NCBI GenBank assembly: GCA_000751555.1
Contig: CCEZ01000043.1
Span: forward strand, 310,001 to 374,000
Direction: 5' to 3'
DNA from: Anaerosalibacter massiliensis
GTDB taxonomy: Bacteria > Bacillota > Clostridia > Tissierellales > Sporanaerobacteraceae
DNA length: 64,000 bases
The position numbers and the translations under genes are program-made. Of this stretch, positions 1 through 10,631 are shown in pieces. Position 1 is the stretch's first letter. Each line of letters starts with the position of its first letter. The notes beneath the pieces are model-generated. The model was not told where the DNA came from, made no database searches, and worked only from the letters and a program-made list of their open reading frames with translations.

Positions 1-795
1 AGATTAGCTATAGAATCCGTTAAAAATGGTATTGATGGTTTAAGAATAAACCCAGGGAATATTGGTTCTAAGACTAGAGTAAAAGAAGTTGTAAAATCAT
101 GTCAAGAAAAGAATATACCTATTAGAATTGGAGTTAACTCTGGTTCTATAAGCAAAAAAGCTTTAGAAAAATACGGCGGTGTTAATGAAGATTCTATAGT
201 GTATAGTGCTTTAGAACATATACGAATTTTAGAAGATATGAATTATACAAATATAAAAATATCTTTAAAGGCTACTGATGTACCTTTGACAATTAAATCC
301 TATTTAAAGATGGCTGAATATGTAGACTATCCATTTCACTTAGGTATTACAGAGGCTGGCCCTGTATGGAATGGAACTGTAAAATCTTCTGTAGGTATAG
401 GAGCACTGTTGGCAATGGGAGTTGGAGATACTATAAGAGTATCATTAACAGGCAATCCAGTAGAAGAAGTTAGAGTAGGAAAAGAGATATTGAAGTCTTT
501 AGATTTGCTGGAAGATGGAGTCCAGATAATATCTTGTCCTACTTGTGGAAGAACTCAAATAAATTTATTTAAATTAGTTAAAGAGGCACAAGATAAACTT
601 GAAAATATAGATAAACCTATTAAGGTGGCTATTATGGGCTGCCCAGTAAATGGGCCTGGTGAAGCTAAGGAAGCAGATATTGGAATAGCTGGTGGTAAAG
701 GTTATGGACTAATTTTCAAAAAAGGAAAAATAGTAAAAAAGGTTAGTGAAGAAAAATTGTTGGACGAGCTAATAAAAGAAATCAAAACTATTTAA
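1..795 (+). CDS. ispG: 4-hydroxy-3-methylbut-2-enyl diphosphate synthase, 5' end cut by window
   Basis: IspG makes HMBPP from the cyclic diphosphate intermediate, the penultimate step of the MEP isoprenoid pathway. The frame is open from base 1, so only the C-terminal part (264 codons) is visible. It starts inside the barrel with the family segment GLRINPGNIG. The iron-sulfur domain is complete: CPTCGRTQ followed by GCPVNGPGEA supplies the three cysteines and the glutamate expected for the 4Fe-4S cluster. Lying upstream of polC matches the common clostridial dxr-rseP-ispG-polC order. The ATG at 199 is internal and not the real start. Confidence 0.96.
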   Translation, partial: RLAIESVKNGIDGLRINPGNIGSKTRVKEVVKSCQEKNIPIRIGVNSGSISKKALEKYGGVNEDSIVYSALEHIRILEDMNYTNIKISLKATDVPLTIKSYLKMAEYVDYPFHLGITEAGPVWNGTVKSSVGIGALLAMGVGDTIRVSLTGNPVEEVRVGKEILKSLDLLEDGVQIISCPTCGRTQINLFKLVKEAQDKLENIDKPIKVAIMGCPVNGPGEAKEADIGIAGGKGYGLIFKKGKIVKKVSEEKLLDELIKEIKTI

Positions 796-936
796 TTATC
801 TAGTTATATAAATAAATTATAGTAACCAGGGAAATATATAATATTATGAAGATTTTAGATACAAATTAGATTAGCTTTCATCAATGAATATTGAAATCTT
901 TCAAAAGTATTAATTAAGGGGGCTTCTTTTTAACAT

Positions 937-3900
937 ATGAATAATCAAAATAGATTAGATAGTATATTGACAAAGAATAAGCTTCATTTAAATTTAGAAA
1001 ATTTAAATGAAGCTTATATAACCGAAGTTTTATTAGATGTAAAAGACAAAAGCATTTTTTTAAAATTAATGTCTCAAAAATTAGTTAAAGAGAAAGAAAT
1101 AAATATTTTAAAAGAATATTTAAATAAAAAATTTCATGATTTTAATGAAGTATATATTCATATTAGTTATAGTATTAAAGAAAGTGATTTCCAGTATATA
1201 TTAGAAGACTATTGGTCTAATATTGTTTATTTAATAAGAAAAAAAGTACCCTCTAGCAATGCATGGATAAATGATATAAGATGGCAAATAATAGAAAACA
1301 CACTTATATTGACTTCTGAAAATGGAATATCTCTATATACTTTAAAGAAAAATGGGATAGAAAAAGAAATAGAAAAAAAGATATACAACGAGTTTAATAT
1401 TAAAATTAAAGTTAGTATAGATTCTAATAATATAAAAAATGATGTAAATAAAGAAGATTTTTTTGTTCAAAAGAAAGAAGAAGAAAAAAATTTATCTAAG
1501 AATGTTTTAGAATCAACAAATTATGAACAGAATGGAAAAGAATCGACTAGAAAACAATTTGAACAAGACTATTTATATAAATATGGTGGAAAAACTGGTG
1601 ATGACATATTAGATATAAAAAATATAAATGTAAATTCTGGTGTTGTGACTTTAGAAGGAAAAATATTTGATACAGAATCTAGAGAAATTAGAGGTGGGAA
1701 AACTTTATATATTTTCAATATTACTGATTTCACAAATTCTATTACAGTAAAAGCTTTTTTAAAAAAGAAGGATAAAGATGAATTTGAATATTATGTAAAA
1801 GAAGGGAAATATGTTAGGGTTAGAGGAGAAGTAGTATATGATAATTATTCAAGAAGTACTGTTTTAATGCTAAGAAGTTTAAATATAATAGAAAGGCCTA
1901 GAAGAGAGGATAATTCAAGTAAGAAAAGAGTAGAACTTCATTTACATACTCAAATGAGTGCTATGGACGGTTTGACTAAGTTTTCTGAGCTGGCTAAGCA
2001 AGCCAAGGATTGGGGGCACAATGCCATTGCTATTACAGATCATGGGGTAGTCCAAGGCTTTCCAGAAGGAATGGAAGCTAGTAAAAAATATGATTTAAAA
2101 ATTATATATGGAGTTGAAGGCTATCTTGTTAATGATATTGGTTCTATAGTTAGAAATTATAAAAATGAAGATATAGATTGTGAATATGTAGTATTTGATA
2201 TAGAGACTACAGGATTTTCCCCAATAAATGATAAGGTTACAGAAATAGGTGCAGTTAAGATAAAGGGTGGAAAAGTAATTGATAGATTTAGTCAATTAAT
2301 AAATCCTGAAAGGCCTATACCAGAAAAAATAATAAAGTTGACTGGAATAACTGATGAAATGGTTAGTAATCAACCTACTATAGAGAAAGTACTTCCTGAA
2401 TTTTATAAATTCATTGAAGGAACTGTTTTAGTTGCGCATAATGCCTCTTTTGATGTAGGATTTATGAGAGAAAACTATTCTCGTATAGATATGGAAATAA
2501 AAAACCCAGTTTTAGATACTTTAGAATTAACACGAAGTCTATTTCCACAATTGAAAAGTCATAGGCTTAACACTGTAGCTAAGTATTTAAATGTAAGCTT
2601 AGAAAATCACCATAGAGCAGTAGATGATGCTGAAGCTACTGCTGATATCTTTTTGAAATGTTTAGAGATTTTAGATAGAAAAGGAATTACTAAATTATAT
2701 GAAATTAATACTAAATTGCAGGATACTAAAAATGCTTACAAAGGTCAGACATATCATATAATTATATTAGTAAAAAATTATACAGGATTAAAAAATCTTT
2801 ATAAAATAATTTCTGAGTCTCATTTAAATTATTTTTATAGAAAACCCAGAATACCTAAATCTTTATTAACAAAATATAGAGAAGGACTTATATTGGGAAG
2901 TGCTTGTGAAGCAGGAGAACTTTACAAAAGTATATTAAATAGAAGTGATAATAATCAAATTAGAGATATTGTTAATTTCTATGATTATTTAGAAATACAA
3001 CCTATAGGCAATAATCTGCATTTAGTGAGAAATGGTATGGTTAAGAATATAGAAGAACTGAAGGATATTAATAAAAAGATAGTTAGTCTAGGAGAAAAAT
3101 ATGAAAAACCTGTTGTTGCTACAGGAGATGTACATTTCTTAAAAAGAGAAGATGAAATCTATAGAAGAATATTAATGAATGGGCAAGGCTTTTCAGATGC
3201 AGATAATCAACCACCTCTTTATTTTAGGACTACAAATGAAATGTTGGAAGAATTTAATTATTTGGGAGAGGAAAAAGCAAATGAAGTAGTAATAGATAAT
3301 ACTAATTATATTGCTAATATATGTGAAGAAATAATTCCGATTCCAGATGGAACATTTCCACCAGAGATCGAAGGTGCAGAAGATCAATTAAAGTCTATTA
3401 CTCACAATAGGGCTATGGAAATATACGGTAATCCGTTGCCTGATATAGTGAAGAAAAGATTGGACAAGGAATTAAACTCTATTATTAAAAATGGTTATGC
3501 TGTTATGTATATAATAGCACAAAAATTAGTGTGGAAATCTTTAGAAGATGGTTATTTAGTAGGTTCCAGAGGTTCTGTAGGTTCTTCTTTTGTTGCAACT
3601 ATGAGTGGAATTACTGAAGTTAATCCATTAGTTCCTCATTATGTATGTCCAAAATGTCAATATAGTTATTTTTTTGAGGATGGTTCTGTAGGTTCAGGAA
3701 TAGATTTGCCAGATAAGAAATGTCCAAAATGTAATACTGAACTTAAAAAAGATGGTCATGATATACCTTTTGAAGTTTTCTTAGGTTTCGAAGGAGATAA
3801 AGAACCAGATATAGATTTAAATTTTGCAGGAGAATATCAACCTATAGCCCATAGATATACGGAAGAATTATTTGGTGAAGGCTATGTATTTAGAGCAGGA

Positions 3901-5229
3901 ACTATAGGTACTATTGCAGAAAAAACAGCTTATGGCTTTGTTAAAAAATATTTTGATGAAAAAGATGAATATGTGCACCCAGCAGAAATAAATAGACTAG
4001 TTAAAGGATTGACTGGAGTAAAGAGAACATCTGGACAGCATCCAGGAGGAGTCATGATAGTGCCAAAATATAAAGATATATATGACTTTACTCCGGTACA
4101 ATATCCAGCAGATGATAAGAGTTCTGGAGTAATAACCACTCATTTTGATTATAATTCTATTAGTGGAAGGATATTAAAATTAGACATATTAGGACATGAC
4201 GTTCCTACAATAATTAAAATGTTAGAAGATATAACAGGTGTTAAACCTGAAAGTATATCATTAGATGATAAGGAAACTATGAAATTATTTACTAGTACTG
4301 AATCATTAGGTATTACTAAAGATGATATAAATACAGATGTAGGAACATTGGGAATACCAGAGTTTGGTACTAGATTCGTAAGACAAATGCTTGTAGATAC
4401 AAAACCAAACACCTTTTCAGAGCTAGTTCAAATTAGTGGACTTTCCCATGGAACGGATGTATGGCTGAATAATGCTCAATTAATAGTTAAAAATAAAATA
4501 GCCGAATTTAGTGATGTTATTTCTACTAGAGATGATATTATGTTATTTTTAATTTATGAAGGTTTAGATAAGAAAAGATCATTCAAGATTATGGAAAAGG
4601 TTAGAAAGGGCAAGGGACTAACTGAAGAAGATGAGAAGTATATGAGAGATATGAATATCCCTAATTGGTATATAGAATCTTGTAAGAAGATAAAGTATAT
4701 GTTTCCAAAAGCACATGCTGTAGCTTATGTTATGATGTCTTTTAGAATTGCCTATTTTAAGGTATATTATCCAGAAGCTTTTTATGCAACTTATTTTACA
4801 ACTAAAGCTAGTGATTTTGATGCAGATTTAATACTTGAGGGGATGTCTACAGTTAAAAACAAAATAGAAGAAATTGAATCATCTCAAGAAATAACTGCAA
4901 AAGAAAAAAATCTTTTGACTGTTCTTGAAGTGGCTCTTGAAATGTATTCAAGAGGATATAAGTTTGAAAGAGTTGATTTGTACAAATCTGATAGTGACAA
5001 ATTTTTAATAGGAGATGAAGGAATTATTCCACCTTTAAAATGTTTACAAGGTGTTGGTCAAACTGCTGCAAAAAATATAGCTATTGAAAGAAAAGCAGGA
5101 GAGTTTATTTCCGTAGAAGATTTTATGAATAGAGCTAAGGTGGGTAAGACAGTAGTTGAAGCGTTAAAAAGGCATAAATGTCTTGTAGGAATGCCAGAGA
5201 GCAATCAGCTTGATTTATTTAATATTTGA
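937..5229 (+). CDS. polC: DNA polymerase III PolC-type, replicative alpha subunit with proofreading exonuclease
   Basis: Main replicative DNA polymerase of low-GC Gram-positives. At 1430 aa it has the usual length. In order: an N-terminal domain, an OB fold (about 220-320), a PHP domain beginning with HLH at 335-337, and an inserted DEDDh 3'-5' exonuclease with FDIETTGF at 420-427. Two CPxC pairs follow (Cys904/907 and Cys929/932, the PolC zinc motif), then the palm with catalytic EPDIDLNF (Asp958, Asp960) and a C-terminal HhH/tau-binding part. The start is an ATG behind a G-rich Shine-Dalgarno. A perfect terminator hairpin follows. Codons 14-27 contain a striking 19-bp inverted repeat, listed separately. 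Confidence 0.98.
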   Translation: MNNQNRLDSILTKNKLHLNLENLNEAYITEVLLDVKDKSIFLKLMSQKLVKEKEINILKEYLNKKFHDFNEVYIHISYSIKESDFQYILEDYWSNIVYLIRKKVPSSNAWINDIRWQIIENTLILTSENGISLYTLKKNGIEKEIEKKIYNEFNIKIKVSIDSNNIKNDVNKEDFFVQKKEEEKNLSKNVLESTNYEQNGKESTRKQFEQDYLYKYGGKTGDDILDIKNINVNSGVVTLEGKIFDTESREIRGGKTLYIFNITDFTNSITVKAFLKKKDKDEFEYYVKEGKYVRVRGEVVYDNYSRSTVLMLRSLNIIERPRREDNSSKKRVELHLHTQMSAMDGLTKFSELAKQAKDWGHNAIAITDHGVVQGFPEGMEASKKYDLKIIYGVEGYLVNDIGSIVRNYKNEDIDCEYVVFDIETTGFSPINDKVTEIGAVKIKGGKVIDRFSQLINPERPIPEKIIKLTGITDEMVSNQPTIEKVLPEFYKFIEGTVLVAHNASFDVGFMRENYSRIDMEIKNPVLDTLELTRSLFPQLKSHRLNTVAKYLNVSLENHHRAVDDAEATADIFLKCLEILDRKGITKLYEINTKLQDTKNAYKGQTYHIIILVKNYTGLKNLYKIISESHLNYFYRKPRIPKSLLTKYREGLILGSACEAGELYKSILNRSDNNQIRDIVNFYDYLEIQPIGNNLHLVRNGMVKNIEELKDINKKIVSLGEKYEKPVVATGDVHFLKREDEIYRRILMNGQGFSDADNQPPLYFRTTNEMLEEFNYLGEEKANEVVIDNTNYIANICEEIIPIPDGTFPPEIEGAEDQLKSITHNRAMEIYGNPLPDIVKKRLDKELNSIIKNGYAVMYIIAQKLVWKSLEDGYLVGSRGSVGSSFVATMSGITEVNPLVPHYVCPKCQYSYFFEDGSVGSGIDLPDKKCPKCNTELKKDGHDIPFEVFLGFEGDKEPDIDLNFAGEYQPIAHRYTEELFGEGYVFRAGTIGTIAEKTAYGFVKKYFDEKDEYVHPAEINRLVKGLTGVKRTSGQHPGGVMIVPKYKDIYDFTPVQYPADDKSSGVITTHFDYNSISGRILKLDILGHDVPTIIKMLEDITGVKPESISLDDKETMKLFTSTESLGITKDDINTDVGTLGIPEFGTRFVRQMLVDTKPNTFSELVQISGLSHGTDVWLNNAQLIVKNKIAEFSDVISTRDDIMLFLIYEGLDKKRSFKIMEKVRKGKGLTEEDEKYMRDMNIPNWYIESCKKIKYMFPKAHAVAYVMMSFRIAYFKVYYPEAFYATYFTTKASDFDADLILEGMSTVKNKIEEIESSQEITAKEKNLLTVLEVALEMYSRGYKFERVDLYKSDSDKFLIGDEGIIPPLKCLQGVGQTAAKNIAIERKAGEFISVEDFMNRAKVGKTVVEALKRHKCLVGMPESNQLDLFNI
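977..1017 (+). repeat. Perfect 19-bp inverted repeat inside the start of polC
   Basis: Bases 977-995 are the exact reverse complement of 999-1017, with a 3-base loop. It lies 40 nt after the polC start codon, within coding sequence, and no T-tract follows. In mRNA it would form a very stable hairpin in the early coding region. Confidence 0.85.
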
Positions 5230-5280
5230 TTTTTTATCTGAAGATGTTATAATATTAGTGACAATACTTATGATACCTGA

Positions 5281-5316
5281 TAAAGTAAAGAGTGGGAGTG
5301 CCCACTCTTTACTTTA
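5281..5316 (+). terminator. Rho-independent terminator after polC
   Basis: Perfect 16-bp stem (5281-5296 with 5301-5316) and a 4-base loop, 52 bases after the polC stop. The AT-rich outer stem makes it usable from both strands. Confidence 0.9.
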
Positions 5317-5451
5317 TTTAAACTAAAAACAATAAGTATAAATAAATATATTTATGAAAAAATAGGATTAAGCCTTATATTCATGTATCAATATTTAGTT
5401 AAAAAATATATACAAGTGATATAAGTAAATGAAAATCATGGAGGTGAAATT

Positions 5452-5916
5452 GTGAGAAAGAAAGATATAATTAGTTTAATATATAAAATTAGTGAATCTA
5501 AAATAAAAGAGTTTGGATATGAATTAGTTGATGTAGAGTTTGTTAAAGAGGGAAAGAATCATTTTTTAAGAGTATTTGTTGATAAACCTGGTGGTATAAC
5601 AATAGACGATTGTCAAAATGTAAGTGAATTTATAAGCAATTCATTAGATGAACATGATCCTATTAATATTCCTTATTATTTAGAGGTTTCATCTCCAGGT
5701 CTTGATAGGCCATTTAAAACTGATAAGGATTTTAATAGGAATTTAGGAGAGATTGTGGAAGTTAGTCTATATAAGAATTTCAAGGAAAAGAAGAACTATA
5801 TTGGGGAATTATTATCTTTTAATAAAGATATGATAAAAATAATTGATTCTGATTTAGGAGAAATTGAAATTCCTAGAGAGATTATATCTAAGATTAATTT
5901 AGCTGTTATATTTTGA
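5452..5916 (+). CDS. rimP: Ribosome maturation factor RimP
   Basis: RimP assists 30S subunit maturation. The 154-aa product has the family N-terminal alpha/beta domain, with the conserved stretches ISEFISNSLDEHDPI and YYLEVSSPGLDRPF, and a C-terminal SH3-like domain. The start is a GTG with GGAGGTG 6 bases upstream. It opens the rimP-nusA-ylxR-infB-rbfA operon, and its stop codon abuts the nusA ribosome binding site. Confidence 0.96.
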   Translation: MRKKDIISLIYKISESKIKEFGYELVDVEFVKEGKNHFLRVFVDKPGGITIDDCQNVSEFISNSLDEHDPINIPYYLEVSSPGLDRPFKTDKDFNRNLGEIVEVSLYKNFKEKKNYIGELLSFNKDMIKIIDSDLGEIEIPREIISKINLAVIF

Positions 5917-5933
5917 GGGAGGTTTTGAAAAAA

Positions 5934-6983
5934 ATGAAAGCCGAGTTTATACAGGCACTTGAGGAAATAGAGAAAGAAAAGGGCATATCTAAAGATACTA
6001 TATTTGATGCTTTAGAATCTGCATTGATATCAGGATATAAGAAAAACTTTGGTTCTTCTCAAAATGTAGAAGTTGAAATAGATAAAAATACAGGTTCAGT
6101 AAAAGTATATGCAAATAAAACCGTAGTGGAGAATGTGTCTAATAAATTGTTAGAAATAGGTTTAGAAGAAGCACAAGAAATTGATAGCAAATATGAAATT
6201 GATGATATAGTTAAAATAGAAGTTACACCTAAGAACTTTGGAAGAATTGCAGCTCAAACCTCTAAACAAGTGGTAATGCAGAAGATAAAAGAAGCAGAGA
6301 GAGAAGTTGTATATGAAGAGTTTGTAAATAGGGAAAATGAAATAGTTACTGGAATGATACAAAGAATAAGTAAAAATATGGTTTATATAGATCTGGGTAA
6401 GACAGAGGGAGTTTTACCACCTTCAGAACAGATTGAAGGTGAAAGATATGAGCAAGGAGATAGAATAAAAGTTTATATTTTAGAGGTGAAAAAAACAACT
6501 AAGGGTCCACAAATAGTCCTTTCAAGATCCCATCCTGGTTTGGTAAAAAGACTTTTTGAATTAGAAGTTCCAGAAATTCATGATGGAGTAGTAGATGTTT
6601 ATGCAATATCTAGAGAAGCTGGCTCTAGAACAAAAATTGCAGTTTATTCTAAAGATGACAATGTAGATCCAGTAGGAGCTTGCGTAGGATTTAAAGGAAG
6701 CAGAGTTAAGGCAATAGTTGAGGAGTTAAATGGAGAAAAGATAGATATAGTTATATGGAATAAAGATATGGAGAAATTTATTGCTAATAGTTTAAGCCCT
6801 TCACAAGTTTTAATGGTAGATGTAGATGAAAGAGAGAAATCAGCACTAGTTGTAGTTCCAGATTATCAATTGTCCTTGGCCATAGGTAAGGAGGGACAAA
6901 ACGCCAGGCTTGCAGCAAAACTTACAAACTGGAAAATAGATATTAAAAGTGAGAGTCAATATGAAACAGAAATTAAAGAGTAG
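5934..6983 (+). CDS. nusA: Transcription termination/antitermination protein NusA
   Basis: NusA binds RNA polymerase and nascent RNA and controls pausing and termination. The 349-aa product has the N-terminal RNAP-binding domain beginning MKAEFIQALEEIEKEKG, an S1 domain near 135-200 (GMIQRISKNMVYIDLGKTEG), and two KH domains with GACVGFKGSRVKAI and AIGKEGQNARLAAKL. There are no C-terminal acidic repeats, as usual in Firmicutes. A longer reading from TTG 5913 is possible, but the ATG at 5934 lies 11 bases after GGGAGG and matches the family N-terminus. Confidence 0.96.
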   Translation: MKAEFIQALEEIEKEKGISKDTIFDALESALISGYKKNFGSSQNVEVEIDKNTGSVKVYANKTVVENVSNKLLEIGLEEAQEIDSKYEIDDIVKIEVTPKNFGRIAAQTSKQVVMQKIKEAEREVVYEEFVNRENEIVTGMIQRISKNMVYIDLGKTEGVLPPSEQIEGERYEQGDRIKVYILEVKKTTKGPQIVLSRSHPGLVKRLFELEVPEIHDGVVDVYAISREAGSRTKIAVYSKDDNVDPVGACVGFKGSRVKAIVEELNGEKIDIVIWNKDMEKFIANSLSPSQVLMVDVDEREKSALVVVPDYQLSLAIGKEGQNARLAAKLTNWKIDIKSESQYETEIKE

Positions 6984-6993
6984 GGTGATTTAA

Positions 6994-7272
6994 TTGAAAA
7001 AAAGAAAACTGCCTTTAAGAAAATGTATAGTTTGTGGTCAAAAAAGAATAAAAAAAGATCTAATAAGAGTAGTTAAAAATAAAGAAAAAGGTGTAATGGT
7101 AGACTCAACGGGTAGAATTAATGGAAGAGGAGCTTATATTTGCAATAATATAGATTGCTTAGATAATTTAGAAAAGAATAAAAAACTTTCTAAAATATTA
7201 GAAACTGAAATTCCAGAAGAAATATATAATGAGTTAGCATATATAATTTCTAAAAAAGATAATGAACATTAG
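6994..7272 (+). CDS. rnpM: YlxR/RnpM family RNA-binding protein
   Basis: Small basic protein (92 aa) of the DUF448/YlxR family. In Bacillus subtilis the homologue has been reported to bind RNase P RNA and modulate RNase P. Visible family marks are RKCIVCGQ near the N-terminus and STGRINGRGAYIC in the centre. It starts with TTG, 10 bases after the nusA stop. In Bacillus ylxQ (L7Ae-like) lies between ylxR and infB; here that gene is absent. Confidence 0.9.
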   Translation: MKKRKLPLRKCIVCGQKRIKKDLIRVVKNKEKGVMVDSTGRINGRGAYICNNIDCLDNLEKNKKLSKILETEIPEEIYNELAYIISKKDNEH

Positions 7273-7311
7273 ATATAGAGTCACCTTTAAATAATTTGGG
7301 GGGTGTATAGT

Positions 7312-9273
7312 TTGACAAAAATTAGAGTATATGAATTAGCAAAGGAATTAAATATAACTAGTAAAGAGTTAATAAAAAGAATTTCTGATTTAGATTTGGA
7401 TATAAATAGCCATATGAGTACTGTGGAAAAAGAAGAGGCAGAACTAATAAAAGAATTATTAGGGTCAGAAGTGGATTCAAATGAAAAAAATGTAAAGGAA
7501 GATGATAATATAGAAGATATTGAGGCAATAGAAATAGAGGAAAATATAGTAGTTAAAGACCTAGCAGAAAAACTAGATGTTACTCCTAGTGAAGTTATTA
7601 CTAAACTTATACCATTGGGAATTATGGCAAATCAAAATCAAGCTATAGATTTTGATACTGCTAGTATTGTAGCTGAGGAATTTGGAGTTTCTATAAAGCC
7701 TATTGATATTGAAAAAGATAGTGAAGATATTGGAATCGATCTAGATTTTGAAGATGATTCAAAAGATTTAAAACCTAGACCACCTATAGTAACAGTTATG
7801 GGACATGTAGATCATGGAAAAACTTCCTTGTTAGATGCTATTAGAAAGACTGCTGTTACTGAGAGAGAAGCTGGTGGAATTACTCAACATATTGGAGCTT
7901 CTACCATAAGAATAGGTAAGGAAAAAATTGTGTTTTTAGATACTCCAGGGCATGAAGCTTTTACGACTATGAGAGCAAGAGGTGCACAGGTAACTGATAT
8001 AGCTATTTTAGTAGTTGCTGCAGATGATGGAGTTATGCCTCAAACTGTTGAAGCAATAAACCATGCTAAAGCTGCAGAAGTACCTATAGTAGTTGCAATA
8101 AATAAAATAGATAAACCTACTGCAAATCCAGATAGAATAAAACAAGAGTTAGTAGAATATGGTTTAGTTTCAGAAGACTGGGGAGGAGACACTATATGTG
8201 TTCCAGTTTCAGCTCGAAATAATGAAGGAATTGACGAGTTATTAGAAATGGTACTATTAGTTGCAGAGATGCAAGAGTTGAAAGCAAACCCAGATAGAAA
8301 AGCTGTAGGGATAATAGTAGAAGCAGAATTAGATAAAGGAAAGGGACCAGTAGCTACTGCTTTAGTTCAGAAAGGTACTTTAAGAGTAGGAGACGTAGTA
8401 GTTTCAGGGACATCTCATGGAAGAGTAAGGGCTATGATAGATGATAAAGGAAAAAGAGTTAAAAAAGCTACTCCTTCCATACCAGTTATGATATTAGGCT
8501 TGTCTGAAGTGCCAGAAGCTGGTGAATATATATATGTAGTAGATAATGAGAAGAAAGCAAGACATTATACTGAAATAAGGAAAGAAAAAATAAGAGAAGA
8601 GCAGATGAAAGCTTCTCAGAAAGTTTCTCTTGATGATCTTTTTGAACAAATACAATCAGGTGAAGTTAAAGAATTAAATGTAATAATAAAAGCAGATGTA
8701 AAGGGATCTGTAGAGGCAGTAAAACAATCTTTAGCTAAGTTAGAAACTGAAGAAGTTAGGGTAAATATTATACATGGTGGCGTAGGTGGAATAACAGAAA
8801 GTGATGTTATGCTAGCTTCGGCTTCAAATGCTATCATAATAGGCTTTAATGTAAGACCAACTTTAACTGCCATAGATATATCTAAAAGAGAAAGCGTAGA
8901 TATAAGAACTTATAGAGTTATATATGACGCTATAGAAGATATAGAGTCTGCAATGAGAGGACTATTAGATCCTGATATAGTAGAAGAAGCTATAGGAAGA
9001 GCAGAAATAAGAGCTACCTTTAAAGTACCTAATGTAGGAATGGTTGCTGGCATTTATGTCTTACAAGGGAAGATAACCAGAAGTTCTAAAGTAAGATTAT
9101 TAAGAGAAGATGTAGTAATTTATGAAGGAGATATTTCATCTTTAAAACGTTTCAAGGATGATGTTAGAGAAGTTCAATCAGGTTATGAAGGTGGGTTAAG
9201 TCTTGAAAACTATAATGATATAAAAGAAGGGGATATTGTAGAAGCGTATATTTTAAAAGAGGTAAAGAGATAG
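7312..9273 (+). CDS. infB: Translation initiation factor IF-2
   Basis: GTPase that places initiator tRNA on the 30S subunit. The 653-aa product starts with the IF2-N helix ([13 protein letters not shown]), has a short acidic linker and a second IF2-N repeat, then the G domain with GHVDHGKT at 164-171, DTPGHEAF and NKID, followed by domains II to IV. The linker is short compared with enteric IF-2. The chosen TTG at 7312 lies 8 bases after a G6 Shine-Dalgarno and gives the family N-terminus; the GTG at 7303 is part of that ribosome binding site. Confidence 0.97.
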   Translation: MTKIRVYELAKELNITSKELIKRISDLDLDINSHMSTVEKEEAELIKELLGSEVDSNEKNVKEDDNIEDIEAIEIEENIVVKDLAEKLDVTPSEVITKLIPLGIMANQNQAIDFDTASIVAEEFGVSIKPIDIEKDSEDIGIDLDFEDDSKDLKPRPPIVTVMGHVDHGKTSLLDAIRKTAVTEREAGGITQHIGASTIRIGKEKIVFLDTPGHEAFTTMRARGAQVTDIAILVVAADDGVMPQTVEAINHAKAAEVPIVVAINKIDKPTANPDRIKQELVEYGLVSEDWGGDTICVPVSARNNEGIDELLEMVLLVAEMQELKANPDRKAVGIIVEAELDKGKGPVATALVQKGTLRVGDVVVSGTSHGRVRAMIDDKGKRVKKATPSIPVMILGLSEVPEAGEYIYVVDNEKKARHYTEIRKEKIREEQMKASQKVSLDDLFEQIQSGEVKELNVIIKADVKGSVEAVKQSLAKLETEEVRVNIIHGGVGGITESDVMLASASNAIIIGFNVRPTLTAIDISKRESVDIRTYRVIYDAIEDIESAMRGLLDPDIVEEAIGRAEIRATFKVPNVGMVAGIYVLQGKITRSSKVRLLREDVVIYEGDISSLKRFKDDVREVQSGYEGGLSLENYNDIKEGDIVEAYILKEVKR

Positions 9274-9286
9274 GAGTGTATTCTTT

Positions 9287-9658
9287 ATGAATAATAAAAG
9301 AATAAATAGAATTTCAGAAGAGGTAAAAAAAGCACTTTCGTATATAATATCTAATGATCTAAAGGATCCTAGAATATCTCCAATGACAAGTGTAACTCAT
9401 GTAGATGTTACAGGGGATTTGAGATATGCCAAAGTTTATATTAGTGTATTAGGAAATGAAAGAGAAAAAGATAATACAATAAAAGGATTAGAAAGTGCTA
9501 AAGGATTTATAAGAAATGAAATAGGAGATAAAGTGGACTTACGATATATCCCAGAACCAATTTTTCAATTAGATGAATCTATTGAACGAGGTATATATAT
9601 GTCAAAGCTTATAGATAAAGTAAATAAAAAGGATAAAAGAGGGAGTACAGATGAATAG
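9287..9658 (+). CDS. rbfA: 30S ribosome-binding factor A
   Basis: RbfA is a KH-like cold-shock and 16S maturation factor. The 123-aa product shows the family motifs [19 protein letters not shown] and [10 protein letters not shown], and [17 protein letters not shown] near the C-terminus. The ATG lies behind AGGAGTG. The gene overlaps the next one by 8 bases (ATGAATAG), indicating translational coupling. Confidence 0.96.
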   Translation: MNNKRINRISEEVKKALSYIISNDLKDPRISPMTSVTHVDVTGDLRYAKVYISVLGNEREKDNTIKGLESAKGFIRNEIGDKVDLRYIPEPIFQLDESIERGIYMSKLIDKVNKKDKRGSTDE

Positions 9659-10622
9659 AGAATTAAATCTGTTAATAGATGAGTTTATTGATTTAATTAA
9701 ATCAAGTAATAATATTTACTTGGCTAGCCATGTTCAGCCAGATGGAGATAATATAGGATCTTTGCTGGCTTTAGGCAGGGCTCTTGAAAAAATGAATAAA
9801 GACATAAATATAGTAAAAGTTGATAGTATTCCAAAAAATTTTCAATTTTTACCTAATATGCATTTTTTTCAAGAGCCAAATATTGATGAAGACATAGATC
9901 TTTTTATTGCTTTAGATAGTGGTGATATGGAAAGATTGGGTGTAGCAAAAGAAATAGCTTTAAAATCAAAAAAAATAGTTAATATAGATCATCATATAAC
10001 TAATAATAATTTTGGAGATTTAAATATTGTTTCCCCATTAGCTAGTTCTACTGGGGAGATAGTATACCATATTATAAAAGAAATGAATATAGATATAGAT
10101 GAAGATATAGCTACATGTATTTATGTGGCCATAAGTACAGATACAGGAAGCTTTATGTATGATAGTACTACTATGGAAACTCACTTAATTGCAGCAGATT
10201 TATTAGATAAAAATATTGATTTAAATAAAATTATTGTAAATATATATCAAAGTAAGACTTTAGAAAAAACCAAACTTTTTATTAAATCATTAAACACTTT
10301 AAAAATATTTAAAAATGGAAAAATTGCTATAGTAAAAACAACTCAAAAAATGTTAAATGATTGTGGGGCAAGTATAGAAGACGCAGAAGGTTTAGTTTCT
10401 TTCATTAGGGATATTGAGGGAGTAGAAGTAGCCTGTATACTGAAAGAAATAGATAAAAAAGAGATAAAGATTAGCTTAAGATCTAAAAAGGAAGTTGATG
10501 TTTCCAAAATTAGTTTAAAATTTAATGGAGGAGGACATAAAAGAGCTGCAGGTTGTACAATATATGAAAATATAGATGATGCAAAAAAGATTATATTAAA
10601 AGAAATATATAATTATATTTAA
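9651..10622 (+). CDS. nrnA: Bifunctional oligoribonuclease/PAP phosphatase NrnA (DHH family)
   Basis: NrnA degrades short RNA oligonucleotides (nanoRNA) and dephosphorylates pAp. The 323-aa product carries the DHH phosphoesterase motifs [16 protein letters not shown] and IDHHITN (Asp113-His114-His115), and ends in a DHHA1 domain with the substrate-binding loop GGGHKRAAG. It overlaps rbfA by 8 bases and precedes truB by 9, the classical Firmicute arrangement. Confidence 0.95.
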   Translation: MNRELNLLIDEFIDLIKSSNNIYLASHVQPDGDNIGSLLALGRALEKMNKDINIVKVDSIPKNFQFLPNMHFFQEPNIDEDIDLFIALDSGDMERLGVAKEIALKSKKIVNIDHHITNNNFGDLNIVSPLASSTGEIVYHIIKEMNIDIDEDIATCIYVAISTDTGSFMYDSTTMETHLIAADLLDKNIDLNKIIVNIYQSKTLEKTKLFIKSLNTLKIFKNGKIAIVKTTQKMLNDCGASIEDAEGLVSFIRDIEGVEVACILKEIDKKEIKISLRSKKEVDVSKISLKFNGGGHKRAAGCTIYENIDDAKKIILKEIYNYI

Positions 10623-10631
10623 GGTGATGTT

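Noticed and set aside
4149..4412. 87-codon minus-strand open frame
   Set aside because: Antisense within polC and explained by its codon use.
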